Below are positions 1 through 57,894 of a stretch of DNA of 64,000 nucleotides, in pieces. Position 1 is the first letter of the stretch. Every line of letters begins with the position of its first letter. Under the pieces are notes generated by a model. The model worked only from the letters and a program-made list of their open reading frames with translations, was not told the DNA's origin and searched no databases. Location: assembly GCF_017591435.1 (NCBI RefSeq), contig NC_059301.1:28450750-28514749 (forward strand), written 5' to 3'. Source of the stretch: Portunus trituberculatus. Lineage: Eukaryota; Arthropoda; Malacostraca; Decapoda; Portunidae. The translations under genes and the position numbers were made by a program.

Positions 1-1224
1 ACGTAAAGAAAACAATAATACGAATCTGAAGTGCTAAGTGAGACATTATTCTGGAAAACAAATCAGACATCACGAGCTCACAGCAAAAGTGTTGCTCATA
101 GGACGTGCTCCTCTCTTTTCATCGACATACTCTAAACTCGAGGGCGGCGTGCGCAGTACAAGGCGTGAAATGTCAATCCTTGCCGGCAGTTAAGGTCAGG
201 TGCGGCGGGGGCGGCAACTTACCAACGCCTCACTGCTAAAGCTCATGTGTTAAGTAATATAGATAATCGCCACCTCCCGCATGAAACTTGTATATGTGAA
301 TTCAAATATTATGTTTTGCTTTTATTTTAAGTGCCAAGGTTGCTCATTTAGCCTCCAGCACCGTAGGAAGAGAATATTTTACACCCCAATTCTTTATTCA
401 TTAATTTCAGCTCTGGTTTCCTCTTGGTTATCTACTTGCTTAGATACAGAACGGTGATGAGCATGATGATGATAATGATGATTACGATGATAACAACAAT
501 AATGATGACACTATAGCACCATTAACAACAATAAAAACAAATCAACAATAAGTACAGTAACAAACAAACAAAAATAAAACAATAAAACACGAAGACAAAA
601 ACTAAAAGAAGAGATGAAAAAAAATCAGATAATATAATAATGGTAAGAAAAAGAACAACAACCTACACAGCAACCGAAAAAACAAGTTCTTCCTTCCTCC
701 CAAGTACTCGTAATAACCTTTAGTCTCATTCAGTCCACCTCCTGCTCTAAACTTATCGAACTGGCACCTTTCCCTGGGAGACAGAGTAACCTTTCATTTG
801 CAGGTTTTCCTTTCACTCTGGTAATTGCGACTAGGCTTTCTTCGTCAAATGTGACTATCTCAGCCTTCCCTGTTGATGAAATAAATATTATTATCATTAA
901 TATTATTATTATTATCATAATAATTATTTGAATGACAGACGAGAAGAAAAAAAAAATGTAGATTCTAATCTCGAGTATGTAGGCTACTGAGAAGAAAAAA
1001 AAACGCGCTATACCATACTGTATACCTCCAGCAACACAGATCAGATTAGAAAAGTTGCAATATAGTTGTATGTTGTAAAGGAATGCAACTATGACAACCT
1101 AAATGAAACCTTCACAATTCCGGTAAAACATACAGCGTGGATATATTGTAGCTTGCAAATGGGAAGCAATGCTGGAGCCTTCGGTAAATGAAATATGGTA
1201 GAAGCTATTCTCTGGTAGTGTTAA

Positions 1225-1560
1225 GTGATCATTACATCAAACCCCAACACTTCCTCCTTCCACTCCTCGCCAGAGTGGAGATCACAAAGTCCACTCCACT
1301 CTGTCATTGAGTCTCCTGTTACACTCACTGGCATGCCTTCCTTCAATGCATCCACGAATTTTCTCTTTGGTCTCCCTCTCTTCCTGCTTGGTGTGTACAT
1401 CTCCAGCTACTTTACTATCTCTGCAAGGCCAAACCACTTCCGTGTCACCTATCTGCCTTCTCTGTTCTTCCTCTCCTTCCGCCTGGTGAGTCTTTCAACA
1501 TCCTCCTCAAGTACTCCTCATTTATCCCTGCTGGGCCAACCAACCTCTCACTGATCTACC
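1225..1560 (-). pseudogene. Decayed non-LTR retrotransposon 3' end (RT C-terminal region)
   Basis: On the minus strand one frame reads RKWFGLAEIVK, stop, LEMYTPSRKRGRPKRKF and on to VDALKEGM. The W-F-G-L...R-K-R-G-R-P-K pattern is the C-terminal signature of many endonuclease-reverse transcriptase LINE ORFs. There is an in-frame stop and the part upstream shifts frame. The plus-strand ORF over this stretch is a shadow. Confidence 0.6.
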
Positions 1561-2665
1561 TTGTTCCAATAATGATGAAGGCTAAGTGTGCTACCCTTAC
1601 CTTCCATGACAAATATTGAAAACACCTTCTCCGAGGGGTGTCATATTTTGTGATAATTTTGTACTGAAAAAGAAAATCAATAGCAGTAGTGAATAAAGAA
1701 TATGGTAGTTGTGTTTTTTACACATCATTCTTATTAATTAATCAATCTTTAATTAAAGTTTATTCAGAATGAAAACATTAACTTTAGAATTATGTATTTG
1801 AAGAAATGACAGCACGTTTGAGGGATTATACCAGTAGATAGAGTTAAATCTATTTCTGGAATAACTATCAGAAAATTTAATCGCATGATTGAGCAAGAAA
1901 GTCACGAGGGTTATAGTTGAGAGAGAAAATAATAGGAAATGCAGCACATATTTCACTTACTGATATTGTTTCCCTTTATAGACTCGCTCAGGACAGATTT
2001 CCCTCTAAATATTTTCCTCGGTGGATATTTTATCCACTGGTATTTGACAGCAAACAAGTCAGGGGAAAAATGTTCAAAGAGAAAAAGAGTCATGAGGCAG
2101 AAATATATCCTACACTCGCCTCTTTCCTGGAAGCTGTCCTTGAGAAGATGGCACTGGTTTTCCAAGTCGTCTTTGCGCCTTTCATCCATCTTAAACATTA
2201 ATCACTAGAGTCGGTAAATAATACTCAATTCAGTGTTGGTCTTTCTTTCATCCATCTGAAACACTTTTTCCTATCATTACATCTGAAAATGATTTCGTCT
2301 ATTGCTCAATTCCCATCTCTTTCTTTAAAATCTAAGAGTGGTAAGGAGAATATACTATTTCCTTTTTTTGTGTCCTTGGCCAATCTCTTCGACAAGTAAA
2401 AAGTACATTACTGTGAGTCATCCGTAACATTAAAGATACTTCAACACGTTACTGGAAAAACGTATTCAGTCTAATCTCTTCGGCGGGTTTATATTACCCG
2501 TCCATTCATCCTAATTAAATAACTTTTCATCACTGACTTTATACATCACATCTCTTCCGTCAGTAATTCCAGTAAGTGTCTCTCCAATCAGCCACTTCTG
2601 CTTCTTTAACTCAGTAGGGACTGGTTCTCTGTAACATTAAGAGGGATAAAGAAACGTAGGAAATG

Positions 2666-2669
2666 GTGT

Positions 2670-2749
<80 letters not shown>
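2666..2749. repeat. (GT)n microsatellite
   Basis: Uninterrupted GT dinucleotides, about 40 units. Confidence 0.97.
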
Positions 2750-2753
<4 letters not shown>

Positions 2754-3779
2754 CACCAGACATCTTGATTGATTGGGTATCTTTTCCATTTCTTTCTCTC
2801 TTTCATTCATTCTTTCTCTCTTTCTTTTTCACTTCTTTATTTCTTTCTTTTACGTGCCATGAAGTCTGACCAACGGTACAAAAACTAATAAAGTAAAGAA
2901 GAGAAAAAACTAGTTCAAAATTCCTATCCACTAAAAATATACCATAGGAAACGAAAAGAAAAAAACATAGCAAACTTTGATCCGAAAGTGTCGGAAACAG
3001 TAAAAATATCTAAAAAAAAAAAAGAAAAGCATAAAAAATCAGGAAAAGAGAGCGAGAAAAGCTAGTTGAAAATGCTTGTTCACAAAAATGTTACAAGAAA
3101 TGAAAAAAAAAAAACATACCCAAATTTAGATACGAATGTTCCTAAAAGAGTAAAAATACCGAATAACACGCACAAAAATATGTAGTAAGTTTAGAAAAGA
3201 AAAAACAGTCAGCTCAAACTGACTCTCCTCAAAAAGATAACCACAGGAAACTGAACAGGAAAAATTAAAATAAAAGGGAGACTAATATACATCTGAGTGT
3301 CTTAAAAGGCATGAATGCCCAACACACACGCGAACACTTTCCTTTACACTTGAAATGGGTACTCGTGCGTTGAGATGAGCTGCGGGTCGCTAATCAATAC
3401 TATGCCACGGAGGGTATAGGAGTAAGCCCCACCCACCACAGCACTGCCATGTAATCGGCTTGCCTGCAGTTCATGGGTAGCTTGAGCCTTTCATTTCTCA
3501 AATAGTAATAGTGCATTCAGTGAAAGGATGGGCTGGGAACATTTTGACTCCTAATGCCTCGTGTTCGTTTTGAGGACTGGTCATTTGATTTAGTATATGA
3601 CCAGTACATTGTTTTAAATCATTCCCCGTATATCAGATTTCTACTCATTATTGCGTTTTTAATTTGTTATGTAAGATTACATAGGATTAGTCGCATATAT
3701 GTATTTTCATATATGTTTCTGGAGGGAAAGAAAACCTTTGTGATAATGCGCATACTTCCTGTATAATCTTTACTTCCAT

Positions 3780-3784
<5 letters not shown>

Positions 3785-3871
<87 letters not shown>
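3785..3871. repeat. (CT)n microsatellite
   Basis: Uninterrupted CT dinucleotides, about 43 units. Confidence 0.97.
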
Positions 3872-3873
<2 letters not shown>

Positions 3874-4131
3874 CGGACCACCTACTGTATATACCTAAGA
3901 AGTGACCATCTATCCATCTATCTATCTATGTGTTTATCACCCGAGTTGTTCACTAATGTCTCGCTGATGTCAGTTGATACAATGCTTGAATTCACAATAC
4001 ACTCTCACAATGGTCTACACATGAATATTTGATTCTAAAAAAATTGATATCAATAAAGCATTTTTTCTGCTTAATCAATATTCTTTTTATCGAAAACAAT
4101 GGAAAAGAAAATTGGAAATGCATATTTTCTG

Positions 4132-4133
<2 letters not shown>

Positions 4134-4201
<68 letters not shown>
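4134..4201. repeat. (CA)n microsatellite
   Basis: Uninterrupted CA dinucleotides, about 34 units. Confidence 0.97.
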
Positions 4202-5158
4202 CTTGATGAAGCACACTCGATCTACGCAGTTACGTCGATACATAACACGTAACCGACAGTTTTATACTTAATTTCCAATACGATTCTTCCTTTTTTATCT
4301 TTTTTTTTTTAAAGGACGGAAATGTGTGGGTTTTTTTTTTTTTTTAAAGAGATGTATTTCCTTAGCATTCTCGGGAACATACTCTCCACATGACTTCTGA
4401 TATAATTATCAATACGATTCCTGATGATTACAGTATTCTTTTGAGCAGTGCAGTATTTCCGTGGAGTTTTAAAGACAAATAATATCATACTCATTCTCGA
4501 AGTTTTGTACAAAAAAAAATATATATATATCCACTATGAAGATATTTTCAAAAGGAACAGGAAGTCTTACGGTATGAGTGAGCGAGGTGATGGAGGATCT
4601 CATCACATACCAAGGCCAGAGGAAAGGAGACGAAGGAACGTACAATAAGAAATATTTCACCAGAATTGTTTCCTTTTCCTTTCTTGGCAAAGATAAGTAC
4701 CTAGACCATTTTCCCGAATCAAGTTTTGGTCTTAGTCTCTTTCCTTTGTTCATTAGAAGAAAATAAAACAGAAAGAACACATTTTTTAAGAACCTCTATG
4801 CTCGGAAATCTTAAGCATCACAGAATCGTAAGGATGAGTGCAGTCGGCAGAATTCATGTAACATACCGCACTCCCTTTCTCTAGCTCTTTTTCAGTCAGT
4901 CTAAGTCTTCTGATTTGCTATGCATTAATAAGGTGTCAGGTTTTGTAAGGAGACTGCCTGTAACTCAAGGTATTTAAGAACTTAGAAGATGAAAAACATA
5001 GTGGAAGTGAATACAATAGATTATACTTCTGACTTTTTGCAGATGGTAAATGGAAGGAAGGAGGTGTTTACCTTGATAAATTTGCCTTTCTACATCACCT
5101 GTCAATATCACGAGATGTCTACCGTGTACCTAACAAATACCTTCTCTTTTTGTTCTAG

Positions 5159-49644
<44,486 letters not shown>

Positions 49645-50170
49645 ACAGTTCTGCCATCCTGCCAGCTCATGTTGAACATGGAGGACTCTGCCATTACCAC
49701 AGAATTAAGAGCTTCAACAGAATAAACACCATCACCATTAAATGTTGCACTTGATTCAATTTTTTATGGCAATGCAAATCAGTAACCAAGTCATAGGTTT
49801 AAGATTTCCATTAAAATTCCGTCTATCACATATACATTCTCTTCAGTACTCCATGAAGTATCTAAATCACTGCAGTGTACATGTTTCTATGTATAAAAAC
49901 TTATTTGTCCACTTTTCCTGAAATGAACCCCTGCTCACCTATTTTTTGGATATAAAACTTTCATTTAAGATTATGAACTAACCAGTCAATACAGATATAG
50001 ACATTCTTAATAATTGCCCATGCCCATTGCCCAAAAATATTAGTTATATATAATTCATTTATTAAGCAACATTTATAGTGTAGCTGGTCTACAACAAATT
50101 TTGAACATATTATTAACATGTGAGCATCCTATGAAGGAGTTTATTTAGTGGTGGTCACTACTGCAATAAA
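49645..50170 (+). other. Probable 3' UTR of the sns-like gene, with candidate poly(A) signals
   Basis: No coding potential follows the TAA. Canonical AATAAA hexamers lie at 49721-49726 and 50165-50170. The sequence is AT-rich and free of large repeats up to the AT array at 50930. Which signal is used cannot be told from sequence. Confidence 0.5.
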
Positions 50171-50925
50171 TAATGCAGGGTGACCAAGGTATTGTCCATT
50201 CATCCCTCCAATTAAATGTACATTCTGTAAATATCCATTACATATCATCTCTTCCATCAACATATCAATTCAGTGAAATTCACCAAAATCACAAATTCAC
50301 AATCATTATTGTGCCATGAACACATTATTGCATAATATAGATAATGTCACCACCACATGCCAATTGTGTGGTCAGAATAATTACTCGTAAGTCTACCACT
50401 GATTCTACAATTGTCTCATCTCATGTCTCTTGTCAGATGTGAACTTATGTGATTTCTTATTTGATGGACTTCCTTAGATTAAATTCTATCTGTGATATCT
50501 TGCTATATATTAATGGTTTTGAATAAGAAGTGTTGAGGTAGCATATGTCCATGCATTTATTTTTACCTGTGATTCAAGGGATGTTAGTTAAATGTTATAT
50601 AGTAATTGTATGTGATATTATGTTGTTATGATTTGATGTTGAGTATTTTGCTGTGTTAGATAGGTCTTTTCATCGCAATGGCTCACTGCATTTCAGCTCA
50701 GTGGGTACCAAGACAAGTTAGCAAATGTCTAATTACAGGGCTCATATTAGATTATGAACTTATAGAGAACTTATTATTGAATAATGCAGTTAATGTTTTG
50801 TTGAGAATTTATTCTTAAATATTGTAGTTAAATGATTTGTTACAATCACAAGAGATTTTAATGTGACACAATATAATTTAAAATTTTAAAATGACAGGGT
50901 ATTACAGAGTTAGGTAAATGACAGG

Positions 50926-50929
<4 letters not shown>

Positions 50930-51012
<83 letters not shown>
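50930..51012. repeat. (AT)n microsatellite
   Basis: Pure AT array in the downstream flank. Confidence 0.97.
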
Positions 51013-52988
<1,976 letters not shown>

Positions 52989-53508
52989 AATCCTCGTGAT
53001 TCGACCCTTTCGTAGTTCGAATTATCCCCAATTCAAACTCATTTAATTAATACCCAATCCTCAAGGTTCGACCGACTGACTCGCCAAATCGACATTCATA
53101 TGTCGCGCGCCACCCACCCAGTCAAAATCTGCTGCCACCCCAAATTCGCCGCAAACCCGCCAGGCAGAAGTGTAAACCAATGCTACCCTGTGTCATCACT
53201 AAGGCGGCGTCACACTAGCACTTTTCCGTCAACTTTTTCTGTCAACTTTTGTTAACAAGCTCGCTTTAGCCTTTGTTGCATTTGTCAACTGAAAACAAAT
53301 ATGGCGGCCCTTTCACCCCCAGCAAGCCGTTGCTATTTTTGGCCTTTAATGATCTCTATGAGAAACTCTTCAGACAGCTTTGTCCACTCGTAAACAACAG
53401 AGCTGCTCATCTTGGCCAGTTGTTTCTTGGAAGTTCTGCCTTGGAATGTCGTAGTCCCTGACAAATGTAAACAAACAACTGAACTACTTTTCACTGTTAG
53501 GCTAGGAC

Positions 53509-53509
<1 letters not shown>

Positions 53510-53592
<83 letters not shown>
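53510..53592. repeat. (A)n-(AT)n array
   Basis: About 27 A residues pass into an AT array of about 56 bases. Confidence 0.96.
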
Positions 53593-53593
<1 letters not shown>

Positions 53594-53597
<4 letters not shown>

Positions 53598-54011
53598 ACC
53601 TTCTCACCTGTGGTTGTCCGCTTTCACTGGCTGCGTCAGCTTCGTTGTCAAGGGTCCGGAGCACCCAGGAGCACATCAGCATGAGGCACACAATGGCAGG
53701 TGGGTGGCAGGCACCGCCGGACAGAGAAACACCAACTTACTCATGTCCTTTACTGAGTCCTCAGTTCACAGTACATCACAGGGCAGCCTCCACATACACA
53801 CACAGGGCACTCAGGCACTCCACAGGCATTCCCAGGGGTGGGCACAACAGACCACAACAGCAGGCAGCACGTCTTAATAACAGAGCGTGCGTCTCCCAGT
53901 CTTGTCTTGCACGTGCTCTCTTGCAGACCGCCCACAGGGGCCACTTGCGTCGCGCACTAACACTCACAAAGCCAGCCTGCGCAAACACACATATGCACAT
54001 ACACACATTTG

Positions 54012-54013
<2 letters not shown>
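53594..54013. other. 420-base unit between two AT arrays, LTR- or insertion-like
   Basis: A GC-richer block starting TGTTACCTTCTCACC is bordered on both sides by (AT)n (53537-53592 and 54014-54097). It has no ORF of note. It could be an insertion into a once-continuous AT array, perhaps a solo LTR, but I found no convincing terminal inverted bases or unambiguous duplication. Confidence 0.35.

Positions 54014-54097
<84 letters not shown>
54014..54097. repeat. (AT)n microsatellite
   Basis: Pure AT array directly before the open RT frame. Confidence 0.97.
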
Positions 54098-54100
<3 letters not shown>

Positions 54101-55284
54101 CTTATCAAGATTCTATTAATTTGGGTAAATCTTTCGAGCGGTTAATTAATCAAAGGTTAAGATCATACCTCGAAAGCAACGAAATGCTGGGTCCCCAGCA
54201 ATTCGGCTTTCGTAGTAATGCTTCAACCGAAGACGCCCTTAATAGTATTATCACATATTTAGATGGAAACTCGTCCTTTTATAAATCTGCACTAGTGACA
54301 AAAGACGTGAAAAAAGCTTTCGATACAGTCTGGCGCACAGGATTGAAATACAAAATTTGCAACAACTTTGATCTGCCCCCCCTAACCCAAAAAATCCTGT
54401 GCAGTTTCTTGGACGAGCGAGAAACTAGAATCAGACACCAGGGCGCCTTCTCCGCTTATTTCTCTCCCCAGGCCGGAGTCCCACAAGGCTCCGTATTCTC
54501 TCCCACCCTCTACAACATGTATACCGCCGACCTACCCCGTCCCACCCACAATGATTCCTTAACAATTCAATATGCAGACGATGTAACACAATTGGCGCGC
54601 GCCAGGACGTTAGATCGCCTTACTGACAAAATTCAAGAAGAGTTAACAACCACAAGCTTATGGGAGCTAGAATGGCGCATCCACTCCCATCCTGAAAAAT
54701 CTAAGGTTACCTACTTTAACAACAAATCCAAACAGCCCCGCCAAATTTCACTTTATAAAAACTTTCCAAACCCTGTACCCATCCCAATAAGCAAAGTCAA
54801 CACTGTCCTTGGCCTCACCATCGACAAACACCTTAGATTTAATATCCATATAGATCAAAAAGTCGCCATTGCCTCAGGGGCCCTGAGCAACTTGGAACGT
54901 TTTCGCGACAGTACTTCTAAGCTGAAACTTCACCTTTATAAAGCTTTTATTCTTCCTCTAATAACATACTGCCCTCTTGCCTTGTCTCTCTCAGCCCCTT
55001 CCAATCTTCTAAAACTACAAAAGGTCCAGAACCGAGCAGTTCGTTTCGCACTTGGAACGAAGTGGTTCGATTTCCGGACCTCTTCATCTCTTCATGAGGA
55101 GTCCAACATCCTACCACTAAACATCACACTCTACAACAGAATAAACAAACAACTAAACACGTTCCCAGACAGACACACAGACACATACAACTTTCTGAAA
55201 AACCTTCCCCGACCACACAGACGTCTACCCCACACCACCCTCCTTGACCCCACAGATGAACCTCCTGATCCCATCTACAGATAA
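54098..55284 (+). mobile_element. Jockey-like non-LTR reverse transcriptase, 5'-truncated ORF
   Basis: The open frame after the AT array encodes about 394 residues. In order: FERLINQRLRSYLE and QQFGFRSNASTEDAL (fingers/palm entry), VTKDVKKAFDTVW (motif A, catalytic Asp), AGVPQGSVFSPTLYN (motif B), YADD at 54571-54582 (motif C), then the thumb and a C-terminal region ending PDPIYR, stop. The A and C catalytic aspartates are intact and no stop interrupts this part. The endonuclease and the N-terminal part of the RT are missing. The GVPQGS / LYNMYTADLP wording is closest to the Jockey group (inference). Confidence 0.85.
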
Positions 55285-56823
55285 CGGACTCCTCTTCCCC
55301 TCATTCATCCTCCATCTCACCTTTATTTCACTCCCTCTTACTAACTAACTCCTAACTCCCTATCACTTCTTCACTAACACACCTTTTTTTTCTCTATCCA
55401 TCTTCCTTTCACTTCCATTCACACTCTTCCTCTCACTTATCTTCATTACTAACAGTACCACTCCAGGTGTCAGAGTGGCATCACCCACACCCCCATCACA
55501 TGCCCCTTCCTACGGGAGTGGGCTCGCGTGCCAACGCCTAGTGGTGTTTTCATATTTTTTGTCTTATGGCTTTGTATTCATCTTTTTGTTTTTATGCATT
55601 ATTTTTCCGTCTCGCAGCCTAGGCTTTAAGGGGGCACCGGACCACCTCCAAGGGTCGGGGACAGTATAACCGCTCCCCTCCCAGTGACGGCACGGCATGG
55701 GGCCCCGGCCGTCTGCATGACGTTCCGGTAGTGGCACCCCCTGTGTCTGTTACTGCGGAGCGGCCAGTACTGATGGAAGGTACTGTGAACGCACAAAACG
55801 CGGGAACATTTTCATCACCTCCACAGAGGTAGTTGGGAGCGGCCAATGCTGGGCGAATGACGAGAACAACCGCACCCCTCCCTCTGACGGCACGGCAATG
55901 GGGCCCCCCGGCCGTCTACATGACGTTCCGGCAGCGGCACCCCCCCGCGTCTGTTATGGAGGGGCCAGTACTGATGGAAGGTACTGTGAACGCACAAAAT
56001 GCGGGAACATTTTCATCACCTCCACAGAGGACGCGGAACTGTTCGGTCATCTCGCCGTCACGTCATCCACCCTCACAAACATACCATCTCCCTGAAACCA
56101 TCTCCATCCATTGACCCTTTTAATCCTTTTCTTTTATCCATAGCAGGTTGATCTGCCCAGAACAGGGTGATACTCCAGGACCGGACCACTCCCGGCGGAC
56201 ACCACCAAACACCAATATCCACTCATCACACTCATTTAATCACAAATAAAATATTCATATATCCCCTCACCAACTTCGCTAATAAAGTTAAACCATCCTA
56301 CACCCCCAAATCACCAATTCTACTACTATCCGTGGTTCGGAACCCACGTAAAACTGTAGGTCCCTCCGCTATACGGAAGTACTTCTCACCCCATCCTCTC
56401 TATATGTCATCCTTTCCCCTTCTACTATCAAGTACTTCACTCTTCCTGCTTCACGGTGTTTGTTGTTTGCACTGAAAACGAGACGGTTTTGGCCGCCACT
56501 TCCGTGTGGGTGCGTCGCCCTCGTCCATGGCATTGACGGTCCTTTGCTCTTGCGTGCTCGGTAGTAGTGCGCTCTGCTTGGCTCCCCCTGGTCAGGTGCC
56601 GGCCTCCCTTGCCGCGTCCATCTCTTCTATAAAGACCTTCTATAATAGACCAAACGCTCAGTAATCACAAAAGTCCATCTTGCGCCTGGGTCAAGCCCCA
56701 GTGACTTTATCCTCTTACTGAAGCTCCCTTCTTATCACCCATCTATTCTTCTTCTATCCCCACTTCCCCCTCCCCATCTTTCCTTTTTTATTCTGATTCT
56801 GATTCTACCCCCACTCATTCTGC
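55285..56823 (+). mobile_element. Probable 3' region of the Jockey-like element, with a 201-base tandem duplication
   Basis: No ORF of note follows the RT stop. A block containing TGACGGCACGG ... CATGACGTTCCGG ... CCTCCACAGAGG occurs twice (55668-55830 and 55869-56031, period about 201). C-rich sequence continues up to the hammerhead-like motif at 56824. Whether all of it belongs to the same element is inference. Confidence 0.45.
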
Positions 56824-56857
56824 CTGAAGATGTTCCATGAAAAGGAACGAAACGTTG
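56824..56857 (+). ncRNA. Hammerhead-ribozyme-like motif (possibly degenerate)
   Basis: CTGAAGA, then a small stem GTTCC/GGAAC with a 7-base loop, then CGAAACG. This is the conserved hammerhead order CUGANGA - stem II - GAAA, but with one extra U before stem II. The strands that would form stems I and III and the cleavage site were not established. Such motifs occur near the ends of several retroelement groups. Confidence 0.35.
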
Positions 56858-56996
56858 CAAACAACTCTACTTTTGGACAGCTCATCGGGGCTCTTACTGC
56901 TCAAAACAAAGAATTAATAAGACAAATAGAGAAAGCTCAGCAAAAACTGAACAATGCTGAAGTTGCTCACGCCTTCAATATCGTCTGCAAACAAGA

Positions 56997-56998
<2 letters not shown>

Positions 56999-57086
<88 letters not shown>
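56999..57086. repeat. (AT)n microsatellite
   Basis: Pure AT array; the ORF starting at 56830 runs through it and is not supported as a gene. Confidence 0.97.
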
Positions 57087-57090
<4 letters not shown>

Positions 57091-57395
57091 CAAGAACCTA
57101 TTAACCTTACATGTGGCAATTCCTCTATGAAACATAACTACCAATTTCCACCTATCATGCTCAACCATGAATCCATCTAATTCTAAAACTCCCTACAACT
57201 TGGTAAGTTCACACACATAATAAAATTGACTGTCATACATAAGTAAATAAAACAAAATACACACACAAACACACATGCTGACGACGCCACACCATCAAGA
57301 CGTTGCTAAGCAATTCCCAGGGAAAGCGCTTCAGCCGGTGTTGGAGCCTGACCTAGACGCATGTGCAGGGCATAGGAGGCCATAGGGTTCTTGGC

Positions 57396-57544
57396 ACTGT
57401 CCCTGAGAAGCCGTCCTGCATGCTTGCCTCCATTCCCGGCTTCCTTCACAGCTCCTCCACCCAGCTGATTTGACTTCACATATATGAAGCCATGCTATTG
57501 GTCAGAGAGAGAGAGAGAGAAAGAGAATATGATAATGAATAAGG
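57396..57544 (+). repeat. Left arm of a long inverted repeat
   Basis: About 150 bases containing GAAGCCGTCCTGC, CAGCTCCTCCACCCAGCTGA and ATGAAGCCATGCTATTGGTC, ending in an AG run and ATATGATAATGAATAAGG. The reverse complement recurs at 60996-61155 with moderate divergence. Confidence 0.8.
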
Positions 57545-57606
57545 AGAGAAGGAAAAACTTGTCTCGCGATGTAAAAGTGACATCACACACACACACACAC
57601 ACACAC

Positions 57607-57894
57607 GGTAGCTCAGTGATTAGAGCGCTGGCTTCACAAGCCAGAGGACCGGGGTTCGATTCCCCGGCCGGGTGGAGATATTTGGGTGTGTCTCCTTTCA
57701 CTTGTAGCCCCTGTTCACCTAGCAGTGAGTAGGTACGGGATATTAATTGAGGAGTTGTGACCTTGTTGTCCCGGTGTGTGGTGTGTGCCTGGTCTCAGGC
57801 CTATCCGAAGATTGGAAATAATGAGCTCTGAGCTCGTTCCATAGGGTAACGTCTGGCTGTCTCGTCAGAGACTGCAGCAGATCAAACAGTGAAA
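57607..57894 (+). mobile_element. tRNA-derived SINE, family A (copy 9)
   Basis: The head starts within the tRNA part (GGTAGCTCAGTGATTAGAGC) directly after a (CA)n run; body as in copies 1, 3 and 5, ending CAGATCAAACAGTGAAAC. A few point changes relative to the others. The LINE starts right behind it. Confidence 0.85.

Larger units (their letters stand above)
1..5158. other. Upstream flank or 5' intron without recognisable host exons
   Basis: Apart from the LINE remnant at 1225-1560 and microsatellites at 2666-2749, 3785-3871 and 4134-4201, I see only AT-rich non-coding sequence. No ORF with a signal peptide and a phase 1 donor suited to exon 1 was found, so the true start of the gene is probably outside the window. 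Confidence 0.5.

Noticed and set aside
1225..1554. Plus-strand ORF of 109 residues
   Set aside because: It is the antisense shadow of a LINE C-terminal remnant on the minus strand.
3554..3766. Hydrophobic ORF of 70 residues as the missing signal-peptide exon
   Set aside because: The hydrophobic part is not at the N-terminus, no suitable phase 1 donor follows it, and the AT-rich context predicts such ORFs by chance.
53000..53300. Terminal repeats of a DNA transposon (CTCGTGATTCGACC..., GGCGTCACACTAGC)
   Set aside because: The wording recalls DNA-transposon ends, but I could not find inverted partners or target duplications.
56830..57180. ORF of 116 residues
   Set aside because: It runs through an AT array and has no domain. 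Its first 55 residues could be transposon-derived, but nothing supports a gene.
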